Assembly: GCA_030671905.1 (NCBI GenBank)
Contig: DAOVHK010000006.1
Coordinates: 1 to 24,900, forward strand
Source of the DNA: Clostridia bacterium
GTDB taxonomy: Bacteria; UBA6262; WVXT01
Reading direction: 5' to 3'
DNA length: 24,900 nucleotides
Under the pieces are notes generated by a model. The model did no database searches and was not told the DNA's origin. It worked only from the letters and a program-made list of their open reading frames with translations. How positions within the stretch are numbered: position 1 is the first letter of the stretch; each line of letters starts with the position of its first letter. Positions 14,544 through 21,327 of the stretch are shown one piece after another. A program made the translations under genes and the position numbers.

Positions 14544-15514
14544 TTAATCACACAGGAACCCCAGGTGAACCCAGCACCAAAGGCAACCAATTCTATAATA
14601 TCTCCTTGTTTAATTCTGCCCTGGCGATTTGCTTGGTCCAGAGCAATAGGCACAGTAGCTGCTGAAGTATTTGCGCATTTATCAATATTTACGAAAACCT
14701 TATCTATGGATATAGATAATCTCTTTACGATTGCTTTAATTATCCTGATATTTGCCTGATGTGGTATCAACAGAGTTACGTCCTCTATCTTAAGTCCACA
14801 TCCTTCCAATCCTCGTTTGACAGAGTTCACCATTTCCGGTACGCCTATTCTGAAAGTCTCATTTCCCTTCATCTTCAGGTAATGGAGCCTGTTCTTGACT
14901 GTGTCTACAGTTGCCGGGAGTCTCGAGCCCCCAGCGGGCATATTCAACAAATCGCCATACTGACCATCTGCGTCTAAATAACAAGAGAGAATCCCTGAAT
15001 CACCTTTCTCCTTTTTCAAAACTGCTGCTCCCGCGCCATCCCCCAGAAGCACACAAGTATTCCTGTCCTCCCAGTCAGTAATTTTAGAAAGAGTTTCCGT
15101 GGCAATGACCAGTGCTGTTTTATATGTTCCCATCTGTAAAAATTGCTGAGCAGTAGAAAGAGAATAAATAAAGCCAGCGCAGGCAGCATTCAAATCAAAA
15201 ATAGCAGCACCTTTTATCCCTAACTTAGTCTGTATTATACAAGCTGTTGAAGGGAAGAACATATCCGGAGTAATCGTTGCCACAATAAGTAAATCGATAT
15301 CTTCAACTTTTACATTAGCATCCTCCATTGCTCTCTGGGCAGCTTTAATCCCCAGATCAGAAGCAGCCTGTTTATCGGAACATATCCTTCTCTCTCTGAT
15401 TCCCGTGCGACTTACAATCCACTCATCGGATGTATCGACTATTTTCTCAAGATCCTTATTGGTTAAGACTTTCTCTGGCAGATATGACCCAGTTCCCACT
15501 ATGCGGATACCCAC
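14537..15514 (-). CDS. fabH: Beta-ketoacyl-ACP synthase III
   Basis: 325 aa from GTG 15514. It starts fatty-acid synthesis by condensing acyl-CoA with malonyl-ACP. Triad: Cys112 in LNAACAGF, His in IPHQANIRI, Asn in KCANTSAA. The GTG start puts the nucleophile at residue 112, as in E. coli FabH, begins at the family N-terminus VGIRIVGTGSYLPEK, has GGAG/AGTAGG upstream and falls 13 bp after the plsX stop. The frame is open back to a TTG at 15571 inside plsX, an unlikely start. Operon position between plsX and fabD is canonical. Confidence 0.95.
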   Translation of the reverse strand: MGIRIVGTGSYLPEKVLTNKDLEKIVDTSDEWIVSRTGIRERRICSDKQAASDLGIKAAQRAMEDANVKVEDIDLLIVATITPDMFFPSTACIIQTKLGIKGAAIFDLNAACAGFIYSLSTAQQFLQMGTYKTALVIATETLSKITDWEDRNTCVLLGDGAGAAVLKKEKGDSGILSCYLDADGQYGDLLNMPAGGSRLPATVDTVKNRLHYLKMKGNETFRIGVPEMVNSVKRGLEGCGLKIEDVTLLIPHQANIRIIKAIVKRLSISIDKVFVNIDKCANTSAATVPIALDQANRQGRIKQGDIIELVAFGAGFTWGSCVIKW

Positions 15515-15527
15515 TATTTTCCTACTC

Positions 15528-16508
15528 CTATAAACTTTCTTTGATTTGTTGATTGATCCTCTTTTCCACAAACTCTCCTGCTACGCGGATAGCATTGGAA
15601 ATTGCCTTAGCGTTGGAACTGCCGTGGCAAATAAAGGAACAGCCATCTACGCCCAAAAGAGGAGCTCCTCCATATTCAGCATAATCGACTCTCTTCTTGA
15701 TATCTTTAAAGGCGCCTCTCAACAATATAAGTGCTATTTTTCGGAAAGGATATTTGAGAATTTCATCTCTAAACAAACTAATAAATTCTTCAGCTATACC
15801 TTCACTAAATTTCAGAAGAATATTGCCTACAAATCCATCACAAACGATAACATCAGCCTTTCCTTTCACAATATCTTTGCCTTCTACATTACCCGTAAAA
15901 TTCAATCCCGATTGGCGCAAGAGACGATGGGCTTCTACAGTCACCTCATTCCCCTTGGTTTCTTCCACCCCGGTACTCAACAGTCCAATACGGGGAGATT
16001 CTTTATTCATAATTGTCTTCATATAGATGTTACCCATTACCGCAAACTGGAGCAAACCTTTTGCCGTAGAGTTGACGTTTGCGCCAACATCGAGAAGTGC
16101 AACTACACCTTTTAGAGTAGGTATTAATGCAGCAATAGCAGGCCTATCGACTTTGGGCAATCTCCCCAAAACCATCAATGCTGAGGCCAATACTGCACCC
16201 GAGTTTCCTGCAGAAACCATGGCGTCAGCCATGCCCTCTTTGACTAATCGGGTAGCAACCATGATGGAGGAATCTTTCTTTTGGCGACAAGCTATCGCCG
16301 GTGACTCATCCATACCAATAACCTCCGAACAGTGGTAAATGGAAAGGGGTAAAGATGACCTTCGATAGTTCTTCATCTCCCCTGTTAAGCGGGTTTTATC
16401 CCCCACTAAAATTATTTCGTAAGGGGTTTTTTTGACAGCTTGAACTGCTCCTTCCACCACTACTCCGGGAGCATAGTCGCCCCCCATAGCATCTACAGCG
16501 ATTCGCAT
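15528..16508 (-). CDS. plsX: Phosphate acyltransferase PlsX
   Basis: 326 aa, normal length. Converts acyl-ACP to acyl-phosphate for PlsY-dependent phospholipid synthesis. Begins MRIAVDAMGGDYAPGVVVEGA and contains ASALMVLGRLPKVDRPAIAAL, LLDVGANVNS, GLLSTGVEETKGNE, VIVCDGFVGNILLKFSEG and YGGAPLLGVDG, all family blocks. Start ATG 16508 has a weak GGGG-type site 6-8 nt upstream. It lies 15 bp after rpmF, the widespread rpmF-plsX-fabH arrangement. Confidence 0.97.
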   Translation of the reverse strand: MRIAVDAMGGDYAPGVVVEGAVQAVKKTPYEIILVGDKTRLTGEMKNYRRSSLPLSIYHCSEVIGMDESPAIACRQKKDSSIMVATRLVKEGMADAMVSAGNSGAVLASALMVLGRLPKVDRPAIAALIPTLKGVVALLDVGANVNSTAKGLLQFAVMGNIYMKTIMNKESPRIGLLSTGVEETKGNEVTVEAHRLLRQSGLNFTGNVEGKDIVKGKADVIVCDGFVGNILLKFSEGIAEEFISLFRDEILKYPFRKIALILLRGAFKDIKKRVDYAEYGGAPLLGVDGCSFICHGSSNAKAISNAIRVAGEFVEKRINQQIKESL

Positions 16509-16523
16509 AAATAAGACCCCTGG

Positions 16524-16739
16524 TTAACTTTTCCCTTTTCTTTTCCTTTTTTCCTCTATCTCTTTTTTTGTCTTAATTATCTTTTCTTCATTATAATAGC
16601 CACAATTGAAGCAAGCAAAATGGGGAAGTTTAAATTCCTTGCACATCGGGCAAATAGATAGAGTGGGGATATGTAGTTTCCAGTTGGCTCTTCGTTTACC
16701 TTGTCTGGAAACAGAATGTCTTCTCTTGGGATTAGCCAT
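16524..16739 (-). CDS. rpmF: Ribosomal protein bL32
   Basis: 71 aa, basic. Begins MANPKRRHSVSRQGKRRANW and has a zinc-ribbon with Cys30, Cys33, Cys43 and Cys46, so this is the zinc-binding (C+) form. Large-subunit ribosomal protein. Start ATG 16739 has AGGAG six bases upstream. First gene after the promoter at 16794-16766; the YceD/DUF177 gene that often precedes rpmF is missing, since nfnB lies directly upstream. Confidence 0.97.
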   Translation of the reverse strand: MANPKRRHSVSRQGKRRANWKLHIPTLSICPMCKEFKLPHFACFNCGYYNEEKIIKTKKEIEEKRKRKGKS

Positions 16740-16765
16740 AAAATACTCCTAAACAATAATTTTTA

Positions 16766-16794
16766 ATATTACAAGTTAAAAATGGGTTTGTCAA
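16766..16794 (-). promoter_or_regulatory. Sigma70-type promoter of the rpmF-plsX-fab operon
   Basis: TTGACA (16794-16789), a 17-bp spacer, TAATAT (16771-16766). Both hexamers are near consensus. The -35 box includes the TGA stop codon of nfnB (16793-16791). Expected start near 16759, leaving a leader of about 20 nt before rpmF. Confidence 0.85.
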
Positions 16795-18203
16795 GAAAAA
16801 TCACGTGGTTGTAAAGCTTTCATCAGATATTGATGGATTGCCCTGGCACTCCTCCTACCAGAAGCCATAGCGGAAATCACTGTGGCTGCACCGCTTACAA
16901 TATCCCCTCCAGCCCAGACACTCTCTTTTGAGGTCTTTCCACTAGTTTCATCTATAACAATATAGCCCCATTTGTTTACTTTTAAATCTGGGGTAGCAGA
17001 GGGAAGCAGCGGGTTGGCACCAGCACCGATAGCCATTACTACTATATCAACCCCTATGATGAATTCAGAACCCTTAATCGGTATTGGCCGGCGACGTCCA
17101 GACTCATCAGGCTCCCCCAGTTCCATCTTTATACATTCAATTCCAGTAACCCAATCCTCCTTATTGCCCAGAATCCGCGCTGGATTGGTCAAAAATTTAA
17201 ATTCTACTCCCTCATCTTTGGCATTTTGCACCTCTTCCACCCGTGCAGGCATTTCCTGTGGGGAACGGCGGTAAATATTGAATACCTTTTGTGCTCCTAA
17301 CCTTAAGGCTACCCGCGAGGCATCCATAGCCACATTTCCCCCTCCTATTACTGCAACTCTTTTGCCAATTTTTATGGGAGTATCATACTGGGGAAATAAG
17401 TATGCCTTCATCAGATTGGTTCTGGTTAAAAATTCGTTAGCTGAATAGACCCCATTGAGATTTTCACCGGGAATGTCCATAAACTTGGGCAAACCAGCCC
17501 CAATTCCAATGAAAATAGCATCATAACCCTGGGAGAAAAGTTCATCGAGAGTATAAATATTGCCAATCACATAGCCAGTTTTTACTTCCACCCCCAGGGA
17601 GCGAATATACTCTACTTCTCTCCCCACAATAGCTTTGGGTAAGCGAAATTCTGGAATCCCGTAGACCAGAACGCCTCCCGGTTTATGTAATGCTTCGAAA
17701 ATGGTCACACTATGTCCCAACCTGACTAAATCGCCGGCACAGGATAAGCTGCCAGGACCAGAGCCAATGATTGCCACGCGTTTTCCAGTAGAAGAAGGAA
17801 GTGATGAGCTTTCTGGACTGCCCTTCTGGATTTCCCAATCAGCAACAAAGCGTTCCAGTCGTCCAATGGCAACAGGCTCGTACTTTTTACTTAGAATACA
17901 GGCTTTTTCGCAAAGCCCCTCCTGGGGACATACCCTCCCACACATAGCTGGCAAGAGGTTAGCCTCTTTAATCTTGCGTATGGCTCCTCGATAATCCTTC
18001 TCCGCAATCTTAGCAATAAAGCTGGGAATATCGATTTCCACTGGACAGGCCTTAATACAGGGAGCCTTCTTGCACTGGAGACACCTTCTGGCTTCCTGTT
18101 GAGCCTGCTCTTTTGTATAGCCCAAAGCCACCTCATTAAAATTGGTCACCCTGACTTTGGGTTTTTGACGTGGCATTTTTACTTTTTTAGGAGCAATTTT
18201 CAT
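16791..18203 (-). CDS. nfnB: NADH-dependent ferredoxin:NADP+ oxidoreductase, large subunit (NfnB/GltA-type)
   Basis: 470 aa, the usual length. N-terminal iron-sulfur domain with cysteines 41, 44, 49, 53 and 88, 92, 98, 102, expected to bind two [4Fe-4S] clusters. FAD-binding GSGPGSLSCAGDL near 147 (more often GSGPAGLxxA), GGVLVYGIPEFRLPK, NAD(P)H site GGGNVAMDASRVALRLGA near 288, and C-terminal VWAGGDIVSGAATVI. With NfnA it forms the electron-bifurcating transhydrogenase linking NADPH to NADH plus ferredoxin, or a sulfide-dehydrogenase-like enzyme; a glutamate-synthase small subunit is less likely beside NfnA. ATGA overlap with nfnA. Confidence 0.92.
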   Translation of the reverse strand: MKIAPKKVKMPRQKPKVRVTNFNEVALGYTKEQAQQEARRCLQCKKAPCIKACPVEIDIPSFIAKIAEKDYRGAIRKIKEANLLPAMCGRVCPQEGLCEKACILSKKYEPVAIGRLERFVADWEIQKGSPESSSLPSSTGKRVAIIGSGPGSLSCAGDLVRLGHSVTIFEALHKPGGVLVYGIPEFRLPKAIVGREVEYIRSLGVEVKTGYVIGNIYTLDELFSQGYDAIFIGIGAGLPKFMDIPGENLNGVYSANEFLTRTNLMKAYLFPQYDTPIKIGKRVAVIGGGNVAMDASRVALRLGAQKVFNIYRRSPQEMPARVEEVQNAKDEGVEFKFLTNPARILGNKEDWVTGIECIKMELGEPDESGRRRPIPIKGSEFIIGVDIVVMAIGAGANPLLPSATPDLKVNKWGYIVIDETSGKTSKESVWAGGDIVSGAATVISAMASGRRSARAIHQYLMKALQPRDFS

Positions 18204-19045
18204 TTTATTCTACTATGTTTATTGGCTGAATCACAACTCTGGAGAGCTTTCTTCTCCTCTTGTAGGTAAATTCTCTGACGACTGAGTAGTTGGTCAAAAT
18301 CTACCTGGTGACCATCGAAATCCGGACCGTCCACACAGACAAACTTTGTTTTCCCCCCTACGGAAACTCGGCAAGCACCGCACATTCCGGTAGCATCGAC
18401 CATTATAGGATTGAGACTCACTATAGTCCTCAATTTATAGGGCCTGGTTACCTCAGAAACAGCACGCATCATAAGAGTGGGTCCCACGGCAAAGACCAAA
18501 GCAAATTCCTTCTTTCCTTTAATTAGCCTTTGCAATTCATCGGACACAAAACCTTTCCGGCCATAAGAACCATCATCAGTAGTAATGTAAACTTCGTCCG
18601 AGACAGAGGCTATCTTATCCTCCCAGATTACCAGTTCCTTAGTGCGCGCACCAATAATCGATATAACCTTGTTTCCAAATTCTTTAAAGCCACGAGCCAC
18701 AGGATAGATGGGCGCTATTCCTACACCTCCACCTACACAAACTATTGTGCCTTTATTTTCTATATGGGTGGGAATACCTAAAGGTCCAATAACATCAAAG
18801 AGGGTATCTCCTGAATTTAGTCCTCCTAACTGGTAAGTAGTTTTTCCTGCTTCCTGAACTACAATAGTTATAGTTCCTTTCTCTCTTTCATAGTCGGCAA
18901 TAGTTAACGGAATCCTTTCTCCCCTCTCATCAATTATCACCACTACAAACTGTCCGGGCTGAGCTTTTCGGGCAATCTCCGGAGAAGATATCAGAAATTC
19001 TTTTATAGAAGGACCTAAATCTTGTTTATTTAAAATTTTATACAT
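18200..19045 (-). CDS. nfnA: NADH-dependent ferredoxin:NADP+ oxidoreductase, small subunit (NfnA; FNR-like)
   Basis: 281 aa. Ferredoxin-NADP reductase-like fold: FAD region with ERIPLTIADYE and YQLGGLNSGD; nucleotide region CVGGGVGIAPIYPVARGF near 103-120; DGSYGRKGFVSDEL. The C-terminal [2Fe-2S] region has Cys222, Cys225 and Cys237 with a preceding Asp217 (NPIMVDATGMCGACR); an Asp ligand is known for NfnA-type clusters, though this assignment is by motif only. Partner of NfnB. ATG 19045 gives the family N-terminus (MYKILNKQDL) but has no visible Shine-Dalgarno. Confidence 0.92.
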   Translation of the reverse strand: MYKILNKQDLGPSIKEFLISSPEIARKAQPGQFVVVIIDERGERIPLTIADYEREKGTITIVVQEAGKTTYQLGGLNSGDTLFDVIGPLGIPTHIENKGTIVCVGGGVGIAPIYPVARGFKEFGNKVISIIGARTKELVIWEDKIASVSDEVYITTDDGSYGRKGFVSDELQRLIKGKKEFALVFAVGPTLMMRAVSEVTRPYKLRTIVSLNPIMVDATGMCGACRVSVGGKTKFVCVDGPDFDGHQVDFDQLLSRQRIYLQEEKKALQSCDSANKHSRIK

Positions 19046-19080
19046 TTGTAAAAAATGGGGTCAACTCTGTTTTTTGCTGA

Positions 19081-19111
19081 TACGGGAATAAACCTCTATG
19101 CGACCAAAATC
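19081..19111. repeat. Deleted remnant of the GGGCGACC repeat family (copy 4)
   Basis: ACGGGAATAA followed after 8 bases by a GCGACCAAAA block matches the two flanks of the hairpin in the 13473-13581 element, but the GGGCGACC...GGTCGCCC hairpin is gone. It lies in the 74-bp gap between ndk and nfnA. Confidence 0.6.
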
Positions 19112-19119
19112 TTTCTGGC

Positions 19120-19560
19120 TTATTTTTTGTATATTTTTTCTTCCCAATGGTATATTTCGTTTTCGGAAAAGAAAAACTTAACTTCCCTCTCTGCTGATTT
19201 CAGCGAATATGCTACATGAAGGATATTGTGACGGTTATCTTGAGCGTAGAGCCTCCTCAAGGTTTTCTCTTCTGCTTTCTGAGGGTCTGTATTACCGGCA
19301 ATATCTCGAATCTTCTGAGTTACGTTCTCTCCCTCCAAAACCATCACCAGACAGGGATTGGATGACATAAAATTGACTAAAGGATCATAAAATTCCTTCC
19401 CTTTATGTTCTTGGTAAAACTCCCCTGCCTTTTCCCGGCTAAGAAGGACCATTTTGAAGGCAACAATTTTGAAATTCTTCTGTTCAAATGTGGTAATGAC
19501 TTTTCCTACTATTTTCTTAGAGAGTGCATCTGGCTTAATAATTACTAATGTGCGTTCCAA
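19120..19560 (-). CDS. ndk: Nucleoside-diphosphate kinase (divergent active-site loop)
   Basis: 146 aa, normal length. Transfers gamma-phosphate from ATP to NDPs through a phosphohistidine. Equivalents of key residues are present: Lys9, Tyr49, Arg85, Thr91, Arg102, Asn112 and catalytic His115, plus Glu126. The usual NxxHGSDS loop reads NILHVAYS, so Ser120 and Asp121 of the standard numbering become Ala117 and Tyr118. Start is TTG 19560 with AAGGAG six bases upstream, giving the exact family N-terminus MERTLVIIKPDA. Lies 75 bp after the dehydrogenase gene. Confidence 0.93.
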   Translation of the reverse strand: MERTLVIIKPDALSKKIVGKVITTFEQKNFKIVAFKMVLLSREKAGEFYQEHKGKEFYDPLVNFMSSNPCLVMVLEGENVTQKIRDIAGNTDPQKAEEKTLRRLYAQDNRHNILHVAYSLKSAEREVKFFFSENEIYHWEEKIYKK

Positions 19561-19635
19561 GATTTTCTCCTTCTACAACTTGAGATTTTTCATCGAGCCT
19601 GTCCCGGGTTGGAGATGGAAACTTCTTCCACAGTC

Positions 19636-20694
19636 TCATTTTAAACTTTTGATGATTGCTTTAGCCATCTGGGAAGTTGTAGCAGTTCCTCCCAAATCAT
19701 AGGTAACTGTCTCTCCTTTAGCAATTATTCGAGCCACAGCATTCTCCAACCTCTCTGCCTTTTCTTCCTCTCCCAAATGCCTTAACATCAATACCCCTGA
19801 TAGAATCATAGCCGTGGGATTTACTTTGTTCTTTCCCTTATACTTCGGCGCACTGCCGTGAGTTGCCTCGAAAACAGCAATTTCCTCACCAATATTTGCT
19901 CCGGGAGCTAAACCAAGCCCTCCCACCAATCCTGCGCATAAATCGGAGATTATATCCCCATAGAGATTAGGCAGGACGAGTACATCGTAAAGTGCAGGCT
20001 TTTGCACTAATTGCATACACATATTATCCACGATTTTATCTTCAGATTGGATGTTTGGATATTCTCGGGCAACTTCGTGGAATACTTTCACAAAGATTCC
20101 ATCTGAATATTTCATTATATTGGCTTTATGTATCCCGGTGACCTTTTTCCGGTTATTCTTCCTCGCATAGTCGAATGCAAAACGAATAATCCGTTCTGAA
20201 GCGCGCCGGGAAATTGGCTTGATACTTATTCCAGAATCATCAGAAATCTTCACATTCGTGGAAGTGTAAATAAAATTGATGAGTTCACCGGTCTCAGGCT
20301 TTCCCTCTTCAAATTCTATTCCTGAATATACATCTTCCGTATTCTCTCTGACCACTACTAAATCGACCCCTTCATACCGTGACCTCACACCAGGGTACCA
20401 CTTACAGGGACGGAGGCAAGCGTAGAGGTCGAGTTTCTGACGCAGGGCAACATTAACGCTGCGAAACCCTATGCCTACAGGTGTAGTGACCGGACCTTTC
20501 AAGGCAATCCTATTTTTCTTTATGGAATCGATTACCTTATCAGGTAAAGGCGTTCCATACTTATCCATAATATCGGCTCCGGCATCGACTTTTTCCCAAT
20601 TAATCTTTACCCCTGTGGCCTCAATACATTTTCGAGCAGCATCGACCACTTCCGGCCCCACACCATCACCAGGAATTAAGGTAACTTTATACAT
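19636..20694 (-). CDS. Isocitrate/isopropylmalate-type dehydrogenase, probably isocitrate dehydrogenase
   Basis: 352 aa, family of beta-decarboxylating dehydrogenases. Starts MYKVTLIPGDGVGPEVV; GPVTTPVGIGFRSVNVALRQKLDLYACLRP has Ser79, Asn81 and Arg85, the isocitrate-type pattern rather than the leucine pattern of LeuB. Metal-binding LPNLYGDIISDLCAGLVGG follows. In the coenzyme loop, HGSAPKYKGKNKVNP carries Lys284-Tyr285, like the Lys344-Tyr345 NADP site of E. coli Icd, but TYDLGG lacks the matching Arg395. Likely makes 2-oxoglutarate from isocitrate; homoisocitrate is the alternative. Downstream of a LeuCD/aconitase-like pair, which supplies a hydro-lyase step. ATG 20694 has GGGGG upstream. 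Confidence 0.85.
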   Translation of the reverse strand: MYKVTLIPGDGVGPEVVDAARKCIEATGVKINWEKVDAGADIMDKYGTPLPDKVIDSIKKNRIALKGPVTTPVGIGFRSVNVALRQKLDLYACLRPCKWYPGVRSRYEGVDLVVVRENTEDVYSGIEFEEGKPETGELINFIYTSTNVKISDDSGISIKPISRRASERIIRFAFDYARKNNRKKVTGIHKANIMKYSDGIFVKVFHEVAREYPNIQSEDKIVDNMCMQLVQKPALYDVLVLPNLYGDIISDLCAGLVGGLGLAPGANIGEEIAVFEATHGSAPKYKGKNKVNPTAMILSGVLMLRHLGEEEKAERLENAVARIIAKGETVTYDLGGTATTSQMAKAIIKSLK

Positions 20695-20715
20695 AATCGC
20701 CCCCTTTTAGAGAGA

Positions 20716-20788
20716 TCTGGAGTCCTCCCGAAAGGGAGGTTCGGGCGACCACAAGGGTCGCCCCTACGCGATTCACAAGGGCTCCAGA
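20716..20788. repeat. Palindromic element, copy 3, with TCTGGAG terminal inverted repeats
   Basis: TCTGGAG (20716-20722) and CTCCAGA (20782-20788) enclose two hairpins: CCTCCC-GAAA-GGGAGG (20724-20739) and GGGCGACC-ACAAG-GGTCGCCC (20743-20763), followed by CTACGCG. Together they would fold as a three-way junction. The second hairpin is the family core shared with 1905 and 13519, here inside a different outer palindrome. It occupies most of the 122-bp gap between leuD and the dehydrogenase. Confidence 0.85.
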
Positions 20789-20816
20789 GAAAAATGATTC
20801 TGCCCCTTTTTTTTTT

Positions 20817-21314
20817 CTACAGTTGAAAACCACCGTGTTTCCGGATATGTTCCACCAATCCGCCATCGCGCAAAATGTTAACCATTACCTTAGGAAGCGG
20901 ACGGAATATTAGTTCCAGTCCTTTCTTTCTATTTTTTATTATACCTTTAGCTAAATCGATTTCCAATTCATCTCCCCGAGCAATTTTCTCAGTTTCACAT
21001 TCCAGAACAGGCAGTCCAATATTGATTGCATTGCGGAAGAATATTCTGGCAAAAGACTTGGCTAAAATTGCCTTTACGCCACACAGTTTGATTATTGCGG
21101 GAGCATGCTCCCGGGATGAACCCATACCAAAGTTCTTCCCTGCCACAATGAAATCTCCTGATTTTACTTTCTTTATAAATCCGGGATTGGCATCTTCCAG
21201 TGTATGTTTAGCCAGCTCTGGCAAATTGTTCCTTAAATGGAAATATCTCCCAGGTGCAATCAAATCTGTGCTGATGTTATCCCCAAACTTATGTACTTTG
21301 CCTTTAATAATCAT
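20817..21314 (-). CDS. leuD: 3-isopropylmalate/aconitate-type dehydratase, small subunit
   Basis: 165 aa from ATG 21314, which has GGAG six bases upstream and begins MIIKGKVHKFGDNISTDLIAP. The swivelling-domain motif GSSREHAP is at 65-72. Substrate in this family is tuned by the loop after GRY; here it reads FHLRNN, unlike either the YLRT (homoaconitase) or YLVY/YLVM (isopropylmalate isomerase) types described for methanogens, so specificity is open. It lies 13 bp after the large subunit and forms a heterodimer with it. The frame is open back to a GTG at 21350 inside leuC, an unlikely start. Confidence 0.88.
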   Translation of the reverse strand: MIIKGKVHKFGDNISTDLIAPGRYFHLRNNLPELAKHTLEDANPGFIKKVKSGDFIVAGKNFGMGSSREHAPAIIKLCGVKAILAKSFARIFFRNAINIGLPVLECETEKIARGDELEIDLAKGIIKNRKKGLELIFRPLPKVMVNILRDGGLVEHIRKHGGFQL

Positions 21315-21327
21315 TCTTTTCTCCTTT

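Noticed and set aside
15546..16115. Long plus-strand open frame (189 codons) opposite plsX
   Set aside because: It is antisense to a clearly conserved plsX, shows no recognisable domain, and its composition is that of a reverse-strand shadow.
19020..19080. TTGACC-16-TATAAA on the minus strand just before nfnA, as a promoter
   Set aside because: The -10 would lie over the first codons of nfnA, so the transcript would begin inside the gene and lose the family N-terminus. Probably chance in AT-rich sequence.
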